Below are positions 10,939 through 22,848 of a DNA stretch of 64,000 nt, piece after piece. Numbering within the stretch: the first letter of the stretch is position 1; each line of letters opens with the position of its first letter. Position numbers and translations under genes: made by a program. The notes below the pieces were generated by a model. It was not told the DNA's origin. It saw nothing but the letters and a program-made list of their open reading frames with translations, and searched no databases. The DNA is from Culex pipiens pallens (taxonomy: Eukaryota > Arthropoda > Insecta > Diptera > Culicidae). Where the stretch lies: NCBI RefSeq assembly GCF_016801865.2, contig NC_068939.1, positions 131,783,116 through 131,847,115 on the forward strand, read 5' to 3'.

Positions 10939-11743
10939 CCCTCTAACCCGGGCAGACGGTAATAACAAAATTCATGCCATTTCAGTAACAAATACTGTTA
11001 AAATAACAGAAAGTGTTATGGAACCTTCTTGAAAAATCCATTTTTGCATAAGAGATCAATAACAGTTTATGTTATCATAACAAAATTTGTTATTGGTTTG
11101 ATAATGGTTGAAAGCCAAAACAACTTTAGAATAACATGTTTTGTTTTGGAAGAATATCTCCAACTGTTATTGGGATGATCAGATTAGTTCTTAAAATAAC
11201 AAAAAATAATAACAAAATGTTTTCGAAGAATTATTAAAAATGTTATTAGTCTGTTATTACAATAACAATCAAATAACACAAAATTCATAACGACGAATAA
11301 CAAATCTTGTTATAAATAACATAAAATGTTATTGGCATAGTATTTTCAAATATCAAAAAATGTTATTCCCAAGTTATTTCCGTCTGCTCGGGAATGCCCA
11401 TGGTAGCACCAAGACTTTGGTAGCACCAAGACTTTGAGATCGAATTTTTAAAAAAAAATGTAAATTGTAAGAAAATGATTGTTGCCAATCTCCTTTATCA
11501 GCTTTACATAAATATTTGCCTTGAAATCTTGTTTCTGAAAAGATAGAGTCAAGATAGAGTTTTTGCCGGTACAGAAAAAAAAGTATCTAATCTTTCAGGA
11601 AGAGCACTGGTGCACCAAATTTTTTAAAATTTTGCGTGGATTCAACGTTTGTCGGCCTTAGTAAAGCTATTCCAGAGATATTGGACGTAAATTTGCCCAA
11701 TTACTATTTTTAAGACAGGTGAAAAGCTCTGAGCGTTAGAGGG
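10939..11743. mobile_element. TTAA-target (piggyBac-like) MITE, copy A
   Basis: Termini CCCTCTAAC and GTTAGAGGG are flanked by TTAA on both sides (10935-10938 and 11744-11747). A TTAA TSD with CCCT ends is characteristic of the piggyBac superfamily; assignment is by those features alone. No transposase. It is interrupted by another repeat at 10947-11392. Related copies: 11806-12423 and 49978-50519. Confidence 0.75.
10947..11392. mobile_element. Nested inverted-repeat element, CCCGGGCAGACGG termini
   Basis: CCCGGGCAGACGGTAATAAC at the left is mirrored by GTTATTTCCGTCTGCTCGGG at the right. The interior is almost entirely short inverted motifs of the type AACAAATNTTGTTAT, giving many small hairpins. 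It lies within the TTAA-target MITE 10939-11743. The TSD is unclear. The end GTTATTTACCCCTGCTCGGG at 37777-37796 is a related terminus. Confidence 0.7.
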
Positions 11744-11805
11744 TTAAACCTAACAATCAGTGCCGTGTTTTTCCGGAATTATTTTTCCAAGTGTAAAATA
11801 TTTAA

Positions 11806-12423
11806 CCCTCTACAACCCAACCCCGCCTTTAGACGGGCTTCGATTTAAAAAATCGCCAAAAATCAATTTTTCAACCAATTTTTGATCTTTAAAAAGCATT
11901 GGAAAGAAGAACTTTTCAAATTTTAGAAAATTTATGGGTTGGAGGTTTACCTTGTTTTATGTGACTTTGCCAATGTTTTTAAAAATGTCATTTATTTAGG
12001 GGTCAACTTTGGCTGTGTTTTTTACTTACATTTTCTTTATTTTAAGTAAAAAGAAGTATGCAGTAATTTTTCTAGTGTCCCAGACTATGCCTCTACACAT
12101 TTTTTTACAACTTAAATGATAAAGGTGCCATTTTATAGGAGAAAATGTGAAAAACATGCAAAAAATTGAAAAAGTGACTGTAAAAACATGAAAAAATTAG
12201 ATAGGCAAAATGTAATGATAGAAGGTGGTAGAATATGCCTAAAACTACCAAACACAAACATGAACTAAACAGGATAAATGCAAATTAAAATATTAAAAAT
12301 GAAACAAGAAAAACATAAAACAAGAGAAGTAAAGTTTTTCGTAGAACAAAAGTTGCTCAAAATGACCTCCTGAACACGGGAAAAATAAAAAAAACTCGAA
12401 AAAAAAATTTGGGCAGTAGAGGG
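11806..12423 (+). mobile_element. TTAA-target (piggyBac-like) MITE, copy B
   Basis: Starts CCCTCTACAACCCAACCCC and ends GGGCAGTAGAGGG, flanked by TTAA (11802-11805 and 12424-12427). Sub-terminal GCCTTTAGACGGGCTTCG is a small hairpin. The interior is clearly homologous, in reverse, to 49978-50519, sharing for example blocks near 'AAAGCATTGGAAAGAAGAAC'. No coding capacity. Confidence 0.8.
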
Positions 12424-14546
12424 TTAATTTAGTCTCTAAAAACTTTGAATAATCAACTTAACTTTAAATATATGTTGAAGGCCATTGTGACTAAATAATT
12501 ATTTATTAAAGTTTAGCTATGTACAGTTAAGTTCAGTTTGAAACTATGTGTTTAAATTTTTGATGAAAAAACAGGTATTTTGACCACAAAATAAAAAAAA
12601 ATGCTAAAAAAGATTATAATATGTGTTTTTTTAATATTTTGAAGCCATCTAGAAATATGAGAGTTACATTATTTTACATTCCAAATTTGATTAAAAAAAA
12701 GATTCCGAGATATTTTTGATTGAAAAATGACACTTAAAATGACCGTCAGTCAAGCAAAATTATTTTTTTTTATTTTTTTAAATCAATGTTGAATTTAGTT
12801 AATAAAACTTAAGCTTTTCACAAATTTACCAACTTCGAAGCAAAACTATGCCCAAAATTTGATTTTGGTTCCTATTGAGGGATATAAATTAAAGGCCTGA
12901 ATTTTGAAAAAAAAAATGTTTTATATACTGATGGGAAAACGAATTTAAAGACCATAAAAAATATAAGATAGCTGAGAAAAATTTAAAAATGACAAGTCAG
13001 GCCTGGAAGGGTTACAATGTGTTTAATAAATTCATGATTTCCCAATCAAAATGTGTACTGCCCCTGTTCTATAAATCAGGAGGAAATCCATTTTATTTGA
13101 CACGAAATCTGTCCAAATTTCCTGCTGTAATATTATCATGTTGTTTTTTTCGCTATGCACGTTGAAAAAAGATCATTAAAAAAATTATTTGTAGAGTCGA
13201 AGGCTGCACATATTTGACCAACTTAACATGTTTTCTTTTGCAACTGGATGGAAGCTGTTGAGAAAGATTATTGGGTTTAATTCTTTAACATCTAGTGTTG
13301 GTTTTCAGAGATAATTGCTCCTTTACAATTTCCCTAAAACCGTCAATTCGACCAGGAAAATCTCATAAATAAATAAAAAAATTTATAATTAATTTTATGA
13401 CCTCAAATCGATTCAATGTCATTGACAATTAATGATGAAAATAGCTGTTTGGAATAAAAGTCCATTCAGGTAAGATTTTTCATACATTAAAACAAGAACA
13501 TAAAAATTAAAATTTCATGCCACATTTTCAGAACATTCATTCGAAATATATCCCAAAATTCTCAAAACATGATAATATTTATACCAATGTTCAAAGTTAA
13601 ACCGGATTTTTTACAGTTATATGGTTTTTCTGATCAACAGTAAACAATTTCAAAACAAAATTGATTGCTGAAAAAACTCGTCCTAAGCTAAAACTTGAAA
13701 AATATGTTTGCACCAGGTTTTTTTTTAAATGTTAAAATTCCACAAAAAAAATTGCTAGTTGAAATAATATTTGAACACCCATCACCAAAGGTTAGTTTGC
13801 TCTTTTTCTTTCGGGCCAGCTTTTTCGTAAGTTTTCACTTTCGCGAAGCAGCAGATAAGCTCGCGCCCGCCAATCGGATCATCGGCAGAAGAAGCCACCA
13901 CGGAGTTGGCAAAGAATGGGAAAATTTACGGTGGCAGAAAAGTTTTAATTTGACGTCCTAAAAATTATAAGCTTACGCTTGGTTAACGCGGAAGTTTTAT
14001 TTTTTGCGTTGCGGCGTTGCGTTAGTTTTCGTCTGGAAGAAACTGATGATGATGCGTTCGAAACACTTTCGGTTTTCAACGAAGCTTCGTCGCACTTATT
14101 TTCAGCCGTTGAGCTTTAATAAATCGAGTCGAGCTGTCGGGGTTGCCAATCGAGTTTGCTGCTCTAGTTTCGTCTCCTCTCTTTATTATTGTGATACCAG
14201 TTCCCACAATTGTGATGGAAATTTTTGGGAAAAGGTGCTTTTTTCGGCATCTGCTGCTGCTGTTTTGTAAAACCAACGGAGATTATGACCGCGGCGGCAT
14301 TCCGGTTAATAAAATAAACAGGTTGAGCAACCCCCCCTTATTTGAAAAATAAAGGTGAGTTTGATGAAATGTTTTCCATGAGCAGTTTTCTGGGACATCT
14401 TACTGTATTTTTACGAGGTTAGTGGTGTGAACTGCGGTTGACGTTTTGTGGGAACGGTTTTTAGATGCGTAAACTTAGGGTTTGTTATAGGATCAAGAAA
14501 ATATCTGGTCAGAAAGCTTCAACAGATCAATTGCTAACATAACCGA
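12424..14546. other. AT-rich region without recognised features
   Basis: 12.4-13.75 kb is AT-rich with short homopolymers and no gene. A GC-richer patch at 13.8-14.35 kb holds overlapping short ORFs on both strands, including a run of TGCTGCTGC at about 14250, with none convincing. No element boundary was found. Confidence 0.35.
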
Positions 14547-16737
14547 CTTTTTCCTAAAAACAGTTCTTAAATTCATTATGCCACCATGAACTTCAGATTA
14601 TTGAAAAAAATAGTGCTTGAATCCTAGAACTGCAAAATTTCTTGGAACTTTCCTGAACTGGGCATATCAAAATTCCGAGAATTTCTCAACAATTATTCAA
14701 TCAAAAATATCCAAATTAGAAAAAAAGACACGAAGTTTTAGATAAAAATTAACCGTTTTCTTCGATTAAAGATCTTTTTTGTGCTTAGTTTCGTTACCTG
14801 CAAAAATGACAAAATTTTATTTCATAGCATTTGTGTTGTGTTTTTTTATAAAACGAAAAAAAATAATTAATTTTATTTAATTTTTGGAATTTAGTTTTTT
14901 TTACATGCAAAAAAATCTAATATATTCCATATTAAGGAACATGCAAAAAAAAATCTAAATTATTCCTAATTAAGAAAAAGGATAAACGAGATTATATCAC
15001 AGTTTTAAAGGAATCTTAATTTGAAGCTTCAATTTCAAATAGGGGAAATACATATACCCATTTTAATCACTCTAAGCTGTTCGACCAATTCTCATCACTT
15101 TTGCAGTTTTCCGCTATTAAATCAACATTTTCAGATGTATCAACAAAGAAGAGTTGCTTGCTCACTTTTATTTGAGCTATTTATTATTTTGGAACTTTTA
15201 CCTAATTAAGAGTAATTTAGACTTGTTTGCAAGTTAAAAATGAAATACCAAAAAATAAATAAAATTAAGCAATTTATTCATATTATAATAAAACATAACA
15301 CAGATTGCCATGAAATCAAATTTGACATTTTTGCAGGTAAACAACCAAAAACAAAAAATATCTAAGATTGAAGAAAAAGGTTCAGTTTTTTTTCTAAAAC
15401 TTCGTATCTTTTTTACAATTTGAATATTATTTGTTGAACAATTGTTGAGAAATTCTCGGAATTTTGCATTTCTAGGATTCAAGCATTATTTTTTTTTAAT
15501 TAGGGGAGATGGGGGTAAGACGGCCACCCTAAGGGAGAAGTCTCATAAAATTTACACAACAGATTATTTTGATCTCAAATTACTTACATATTGTTCTACT
15601 AGTAGTCCTTTGTAGACATGACATAAATTAGTTGTTCTAAAAACCAATTTTCAATACTGTACAGCAATTTAAAAAAAATAATTGAAATCGTATATATACG
15701 AAACACGCGGGGTAAGACGGCCACCCATGTGGGGTAAGACGGTCAGTGCTATAAATTAACTTAATAATTTTGCTAAATCCAGCCAAACACCTACATGGTT
15801 GGTTGAACAGACTTCTCTGAACATCATAACTATTTTGGTTGAAAAAAATCAAGTTTCAAATGTGAAGAAAAATGCTGTTTAAAAAATTTCATATTTTGGT
15901 TCAGTGAATTTCATATTATTGCGACCACATTTTATGAAAAACTGTGAATTTTTACTACAAAACAAACACAATTTGATGCAAAATAATTAGTTTGTGTATT
16001 TTGATTAGAATAAGTAAATCAAAATTATGTAAACAATATTGAATTGACGATTTTATGAAAAGTTTGATAGGATTTCATACTATTCAATGAGTTTTGCTAT
16101 ATCACAGTAAAGAATGTTGTCGAAACGGTAGTTAACAGCATTTTGATTGAAAATGGATAGTTTTATTGAAAATGCTTTTCCTTATCTACAAATATGTCTT
16201 AATAGTCAAAAAACCGCCAAAAATATAACCTATATCAAATAAAATTTACAAATTACGGGTGGCCGTCTTACCCCCGGAGGAGGTGGCCGTCTTGCCCCCA
16301 AATAAATTATTTCTTAAAACATTTTTTTGCAAATAGCTCATCGCATTTTTTTTAACTTTTCCGAGGGACATAATCTAGGGAAAACTTCAATTTAACATGA
16401 AAAAATATTTGAAGACAAGAAAACATATTGTTTTCTAACAAAAATGCCTAAGTTGTAATTCATGAAAATTACATACAGTTTCAAGTTCAAAAATTATTTG
16501 TTTATTTTGAGCTATTTTTATACTATTTCAAACAATATGTTTGGCAAAGGTATGCATTATTTAGCATGAGGAACAGTATTGCTAAACGTTTTAGTAATAT
16601 TCATTAGTATACTTATTAAAACAGTGGGGTGGCCGTCTTACCCCGCCTGGCCGTCTTACCCCCAGCTCCCTACCCTATATTCCTACCTGAAGTTCATGGT
16701 GGCATAATGACTTTAAAAACTGTTTTGAGAAAAAAAA
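14547..16737. mobile_element. Foldback element, TCCTAAAAACAGTT... family
   Basis: The left arm (TTCATTATGCCACCATGAAC at about 14571, 'GTGCTTGAATCCTAG', 'CCGAGAATTTCTCAACAATT') comes back inverted at 15234-15482 and 16690-16737, with the fold centred near 15050. The right arm is split by the TA-target element 15503-16670. Without that insertion the palindrome is about 1.0 kb. ORFs within the arms are mirror-image artefacts. Confidence 0.75.
15503..16670. mobile_element. TA-target element with GGGGTAAGACGGCC repeats
   Basis: Termini GGGGAGATGGGGGTAAGACG and the inverse CGTCTTACCCCCAGCTCCC are flanked by TA (15501-15502 and 16671-16672). The GGTAAGACGGCCACC block is repeated sub-terminally at about 15709-15745 on the left and, inverted, at 16257-16300 and 16627-16665 on the right. 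Repeated sub-terminal motifs of this sort can be transposase-binding arrays; that reading is inference. It sits in the right arm of the 14547-16737 foldback. Confidence 0.8.
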
Positions 16738-17026
16738 ATTATTTCATATTTATTTTTTAATTCAGCAATTAATCGACAAGGCATCGACATAATATAGTGA
16801 AAAAGTTAGCAAGATCATTTTTTTTTATTCTTCGCAATGGCAGTTGGACTAAAACAACACCCAAACGGTGGTCGCATGATTGTGATGCATGGCGGCATGA
16901 AAGAATATCAGAATCTGCATGAAAACTGTCCTCATGCATTTTTTGTGATATAGGGGTATGACATTTTTGCCCGTTACCGACAATTATCGACATTACCGAT
17001 GGCTTTTTGTTTGTATTTCACAAAAA

Positions 17027-17103
17027 AAAAAACATTAACAGAACGATGATTGAACTACCAACTTCTTGGTTATTGATCCGACGCGCTACCACCGCGCCAT
17101 GGA
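17027..17103 (-). repeat. tRNA-like sequence (Ile-like), probably SINE-derived
   Basis: On the minus strand GCGTCCATGGCGCGGTGGTA... carries an A-box-like TGGCGCGGTGGTAGCG, an ATCAATAAC anticodon-loop-like stretch that recalls tRNA-Ile(AAT), and a B-box-like GGTAGTTCAATCATC. Stem pairing is poor, and C instead of T precedes the anticodon. An A-rich run lies just beyond its 3' end. I regard it as a decayed SINE or tRNA pseudogene. Confidence 0.4.
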
Positions 17104-18098
17104 CGCTTGATTAAATGTGAGTGAAAGAGCACCAACATATTCTCTCTTTAGAGTGTTGCTCGGGGACGGGCCAGCATAATATGTGTTGGTGAGAACTGCA
17201 GATCGCTGAAATGTTTACACGGGGCAAAAATGATCTACGGGCTTGCTGCAAAAAATGTTATAAAATGTGACATTTTCTGCAGCAAATCCACTGTTGCAGA
17301 TTTTGAGATATATTTTTCCTTTGGGTGAAGCTTAGCTAATTTTTGTTTTTTTTTCTACAATTAAAAGATTTCTACCAATCCAATATTCATGAATGACTTG
17401 CCTCCCATAACAAACTGTTATACATACCAAATTTCATCGCCCACTGCACTATAAATAACTTGTTTTCTTTAAGTCTACATTCAGGCGATTTTCAAAGGCC
17501 CATATTTTACTCTAATGTTTTGCATTCCGATCGATCCGTATCTTTAAACATCTATGAAACGCATCTAAATCTTGCCCTCACCTCAATCTGCGTAAACGAC
17601 CCCCCTCCCCCCCCCTGAATGTGATATATCTCATCGGATTAATGCCCGCCCCCCTCCCCCATCATGCTCCAGGTCACCCGCACTGATTTCCCCGGAGTGT
17701 GTTCCGATGGCAGGCCACGGGTCCAATAAATCTTCGTAAATCACCGCGGTGAAAAACCGCCAAACTTGTTTGCTTCTAAGGAGCAAACCGAAAATTATGA
17801 AAATTTATAGGCTATTTATTCTGGAAAACCGCTTCTATCTGCTCAAACTTGGGGCCAGCCCAGAGTGCGTAAATCTAGCCCGATGGCCAAAGTACTGCCG
17901 AGGTACCTTGGGATAATTCCTTATCCAAAGTGCCGTCACCGTCGGATGCTGCCAAGGAGATGGCTAACCCTCAACTGATTGATTTGAACTACTATAATAT
18001 GTTAGTTTTTCTATTGTCGGTATGGCTCCATGCTAAAAATCAATTAAGAATTCTGCTTGCAATGTCATTTTATTGTATGTTTAATCTTTTATTCTTAG
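17104..18098. other. Unique moderately GC-rich stretch
   Basis: Contains C-rich runs at 17600-17660. No ORF of useful length and no repeat ends were recognised. It is probably host non-coding DNA. Confidence 0.35.
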
Positions 18099-18870
18099 TA
18101 CCGTAAACCGAGGTGACTTTTATAGGTTCAATTTGTTTTGTGGTATGAAAAATACGATCGAAACACGTTATTTTGAAAAGCCAAAAATTAAAAATTTTAC
18201 TCCCAATTTTTTATTGATAAAGTGTACCGTTTTCAAGATATAGTGACTTAAAGATTAATTCTAACTGAAATATTCCAGTTATTCGAGTGTTTTAAATAGT
18301 ATCAATAATTGTCCATCCCTAAAAATATTATTTTAGAATGCTGAGAAAATTTTCAATAAAATTACCTAGAAGATATTGAAGATTAGACTACTGGTTGCCA
18401 ATAAAAGAAAAATAAACAAGAAAATTTTAGTTTTTATGCCTGATCCAAACTGCCTTTTATTTCCTAGTGCAGAAACTGATGGTCCTACTTTCAATGTAAA
18501 AAAAGAAACATTTGTGAAATGTTGTGATCTTTTCGAAAAAAATATTTTTTAAATTTTGGAATCAAATCTAACATTTAAAAAGGGCGTTATATTGAATATT
18601 TGACCTTTTCGATTGAAATGTATGTCGGGAAAACTGGAAAACTTTTAGTTAAAATTAAACTTGCGTTATCGAATTCAGAGATCAGTTAAAATTAGTTTCT
18701 AGATCCCAAGTTTTAAATGTTATTGGAACAGAAATCAAAAATACCTTCAGATTAAAAAGCATTTTCAGTAGAATAATTTTCTCAGTAAATTTTATTTTTT
18801 TTGAATCATGATACAAAATAGGTTTTAATGGCACCAAAAAATAAATATTTTTGTGAAAAAATCAATACTT

Positions 18871-18941
18871 CGTCGCTTGTGTCCCGACACGTCCTATCTT
18901 TTTACTTCAGACGTGTCACAAGATAGCACACAAGCGACGGT
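18871..18941. repeat. Short hairpin with CGTCGCTTGTGT arms
   Basis: CGTCGCTTGTGTCC...GACACGTC...GACGTGTC...ACACAAGCGACG forms a near-complete stem-loop of about 70 bp. Likely a very small MITE or a fold derived from one. Confidence 0.55.
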
Positions 18942-19114
18942 TTATTGAGTGTTGATCAATCTCGGAACTTTTGATCAACTGAACCACAAATTTATAGAAA
19001 ATATTTTCTAAAAGGTTCATAAATTTAGGTAATAAATGTATGTTTACCTAAATTTATGTACCTTTAAAAAAATTTCAAATAAATCATTTAAAGAAACCCT
19101 ACTAATTATCAATA

Positions 19115-19263
19115 TCAAGCAAAACCATGTAAATGGGCCAAAGCCAAAGTGTAAACAAACAGTCTGTCCTGCTTATGTTAATGGATGTTTACGTTAGGAA
19201 TGAGCAGGACAGACTCTATGTTTACACTTCGGATTGGGCCCATTTACATAGTTTGGCTTGATT
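19115..19263. repeat. Palindromic MITE-like hairpin, TCAAGC(C)AAA termini
   Basis: TCAAGCAAAACCATGTAAAT... is mirrored by ...ATTTACATAGTTTGGCTTGA. The stem continues through CCAAAGTGTAAACA / TGTTTACACTTCGG and AGTCTGTCCTGC / GCAGGACAGACT. The fold is about 150 bp with a small central loop near 19180. No TSD could be assigned. Confidence 0.65.
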
Positions 19264-19714
19264 TGATGTAATTAATTCAATTTACTCAATTTTGGGCTCA
19301 AATTCTTAAGATACACAGGTTGGTTGCACACACACACATACACAGCGACTATCAATGTCACCATCAAATGAATGTCACCCCTGTTTACGATATATGTTTT
19401 TTTTGTATTTTATTTTTTTTAAGTCATTTTTCTTAGTGTTTAACATATCTTCAGTGCCTATTTAAATTTTTAGCTATAAGAAAAAAATACTTCATTCGTC
19501 CTCCCCTCGTGGATAATTTCCATACAAAAGAAATCTTTTTTGTATGAAGCGTGGACAATCGCTGACACACCCCCCAAAGTGTCCACGTGGTTTATGGATG
19601 GTCCCTTCACAACGACATTTGAAGGTCTAAAATTGATTTTTGTCGGACAAAATTTAGCACCCCAATGATTGATATTTGAAGGAATATCATTTTGTTCAAC
19701 GATTTAGAAAAATA

Positions 19715-19869
19715 CAGTCCGCACTCGATTATCCGAAATCTTCGCCAGAATTTCACATCCAAAGTGATCTGAATGTGAAAAGTTGGCGGCCACATTTGCA
19801 TGAATCTATCATTCGAAGTTTTTATAAGAACTTCGGATAAACGAATTTCTGATAATCGAGTACGGACTG
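19715..19869. mobile_element. pogo/Tigger-like MITE, CAGTCCGCACTCGATTATCC
   Basis: CAGTCCGCACTCGATTATCC and its inverse ...GATAATCGAGTACGGACTG bound a 155-bp element with TA on both sides (19713-19714, 19870-19871). CAGT termini with TA TSD are typical of the pogo branch of Tc1/mariner; this is a family-level inference. Confidence 0.8.
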
Positions 19870-19979
19870 TATTGGCGCGGACGGATTTAAGAAGAATTAA
19901 TTCAGTTTAATATTCTAAAGGAACTTTTTTTTAAATAACATCAGTAATAATGTTTATTTCCTTCTGCGAACAGATGATA

Positions 19980-20652
19980 ACGTCACGATTTGAATTCCCG
20001 GACGCTTCGAAACCCGGACACCTCATCTTGTTTTATCAATTATTTGGATATAAGTTCACATTATGAATGTCAAAACTGTGTTATTTTATGAATTCTAACA
20101 TCAACTTTCATTTAAAGTTCGTTTTAACGCTGTAGTTAATGCCAAAACAATTATATAAAATAAAATTATAAATTTACCAAAAATGTGAAACATTTCACTG
20201 AAATATTTCATAGGCGTCCGATGCACCGGGAAGGCAAAGTAGAAATATATGGGTTTGATTTCCTTAAATTCCAGCAATTTTTTATATAAAATATCGATTG
20301 TTTTGATGTTAACAGCTTATTTCAGACCTAAAGATTACCATTAACCAACATTTCAATCCAAATTTGTGCTGTTCATGAGCAAAATTGAGTGTCCGGAATT
20401 CGAAGCAAAAGTGTCCGGATTTCGAATCAGCTTTTATCAGTGTCCGGGATTTGAAGCACAACAAGTCATTTTAATTTTCAAATTCTGATGAAAATTTGTT
20501 AGAATAGACATATTTTGCATGCATTCTCTTAAAACTGACTGTTCATACTACATCCTGATGATATTTCTACATTTCCAACTTGTTATATGATTTTTTGCCA
20601 GCTATAACAAAAATGATATGCTACTAAGTGTCCGGATTTCGAATCATGACGT
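19980..20652 (+). mobile_element. TA-target MITE, ACGTCA(C/T)GATT termini, copy 1
   Basis: ACGTCACGATTTGAATTCCC at the left and ...GATTTCGAATCATGACGT at the right are inverted and flanked by TA. Several internal repeats of 'GTGTCCGGA(A/T)TTCGAA' (about 20390-20460) and 'GAAACCCGGACAC' extend the sub-terminal array. A partial copy in reverse is at 48435-48814. Confidence 0.8.
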
Positions 20653-22427
20653 TACGTTCTTATTGTTTTATAAAATTCTTTTTATTGATCTGTATTTGTC
20701 TGATCTATAAAAGTTTTCTTTTTAATTTAGGCATTTATTATAAATTTCCTAGTTAGGCCATCACAAACACTTTCGAAGTATGTTGATGACATTTAAACAG
20801 CATTGTTCGATATTTCAGAGCACGTGGTTTCATGCTTTTGACAAGTTTCAGATATTCCAATTAATTATATCGAATTCACCAGTTCGAATGCAGTTCCATT
20901 CGAATTAGCGAACTTGTCCTAAATAATATAGCAAAATGCCAGTGCAGGGTTAACATCTAAAGCCATTCTCCATTGACTACCACTTAAACTCTTCAAACTT
21001 TTCAGCGAGAAGACATCATTTTTGTGATTACGGCTCTGGCGGGTCCTTCGGAATGCAAAATAACAACCCCAACCAGTCCCTTCTCATCCTGCCACATGCA
21101 AAATGGAAATTTTCAACCCCGCCCTTCCCCTCAAGACGCTCGTCTTTTTATAGCACGGGAATAAAAATATCATAAATCTGGCCAAGATGGCCGATGAAAT
21201 TACAAAACTTTGCCAGCTTATCAATTTTCACTATGCTTCAAGTTACCTCGTGGCTGGCCCACTGCCAAACTGCCAAACTTGGTTAGGAACATGATACGGA
21301 GTGGAATTGGTGAAAGTTTATGAGAAAAAGAAAAAAAAGTGCGCGCCTAATTGATTTTGGCGATTAATTAGGACGGACGGAGTCAAATTTAAAAAGCGAT
21401 AATTTAGCGTGTTGGATGACTGACAGCATGATTATTAGGATTTGCCATTGGGCTCACACCCCTTTATGGGGAGCTGTTTAATCGCCTTTGGGTAGGCAAT
21501 AAATTGTTTTTCTTTTAGTGGAAAGAGCTCAATTGCGACAAAGGCTTGGTTTTTACAAAGAAAACTGAAGGATCATCATCCACTAATAACGTAGCATTTT
21601 TTCGGGGAAAACTAATGAATAGTAAACTGTTCTAATATTAAAAATTATTTAAGATTCAAACCTTCAAGTTTGTACAACGGGGCATTTATTTGCTACAGTT
21701 ATTCAACAAGTCACATCCCTCATACGAATCCTACCCTCAACCTTGCACAGATAAATCTCGATTAATGACGAATTAACATGTATTTTCACGCTACCTTCAA
21801 CTTCCCCAAGGAGGGTTCACGACCCACGTGACCCACCTTTGCGTAATGAATTCCACTCGGAAAAACTTCACACGCACACACTTTCAGTCGAGACCATTTA
21901 GCAACAGGCTGCCAAATGCCAAGTCAATTATGCAAATTAGTACCATGAAAGCGGGCAGCTTTTCCCTGTCCACCCCAGTATCGGCTCCGAAACTTGTGCG
22001 ATGACCTCGGAGGCCGGTCGGCCTAAAAACGTATTTATGGCATTTTAAAAGGTCATTTACAAACTTCCAACACGGGGTGGGGCAACCCCGTTCCCCCGAA
22101 TTTTCCCCTCCACCAGATCGAACTCATTAATTCAAATGTGTGAGCCTATTATTTCTCACTAATTTCACCCCTCCCGGGCAGTCAGTGTTGGCACGCAAAA
22201 ACCGGCCAGTTCATAAATTCATTCGTCGCTTCGTAATTATATCCTTTTTATTACAATCAGGCAAACGGCGGCGGGCACGATTATGAGGAATGGACTCTGG
22301 GCCACAGCAACAGTCAGTAGTATAGCAGCATTAGCGGCACAAGTTTTCTTGTCCTGCTGGACACGGAGAAAAATATTTGCAGATATTTTGAAAGCGTACG
22401 TGTGATGTCTTATGATCTATAGCTATA
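20653..22427. other. Unique host-like non-coding region
   Basis: No ORF above background and no recognisable repeat ends. 21.0-22.35 kb is somewhat GC-rich with pyrimidine tracts and is a candidate for conserved regulatory sequence, but nothing in the sequence demonstrates that. Confidence 0.35.
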
Positions 22428-22629
22428 CACAGAAAAAAGGTTAAATTTTGAAAGTTGAAAATTTAGTTGGTTGAAATTACCTCTTTTTTTGAAAAATTTT
22501 ACCTGAAAATGTGAAACTTTTTACCAGAAACTGATGTAAATTCACCAGTTCTCGAAATAATATCTAAATTTTTTTGTCACAAAATGTGTCACCATTTCCT
22601 GATGAAAATTACTATCAATTTATTGTGTG
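22428..22629. mobile_element. TA-target MITE, CACAGAAAAA family, diverged copy
   Basis: CACAGAAAAAAGG after TA at 22426-22427. The reverse complement of the family's signature (CATCAGGAAATGGTGA) is present at about 22587-22606, and the end ATTGTGTG is near 22629. The better copies are 47622-48003 and 48300-48430. Confidence 0.5.
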
Positions 22630-22848
22630 CATGATCGTTTTAACCCTCAATTGTTTTTTTTATTACCTCCAAGTTAATTTTCAGTTATGTCTGTCCTCAC
22701 ATCTATTGTTTTTACAATTGTTCTAAGTGCCACAATTATTTGATGTTCATATTTTTCAGACATTTTTATTGTTTTTTATTAGCATTTTATTTTATATATT
22801 TATTTTTATATACAAATTGCTTTTGAGTATAAAAATACAAGAAGGATA

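Larger units (their letters stand above)
18101..19390. mobile_element. Composite element of the CCGTAAACCGGGGTGACTTT family
   Basis: CCGTAAACCGAGGTGACTTT follows TA at 18099-18100, and a decayed inverse end (GTCACCCCTGTTTACG) is near 19375-19389. The interior does not match the two complete copies. It holds a fragment of the GAGCA foldback family (about 18160-18610) and two short hairpins at 18871-18941 and 19115-19263. This may be one old element filled with later insertions, or two ends brought together by chance. Confidence 0.5.
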
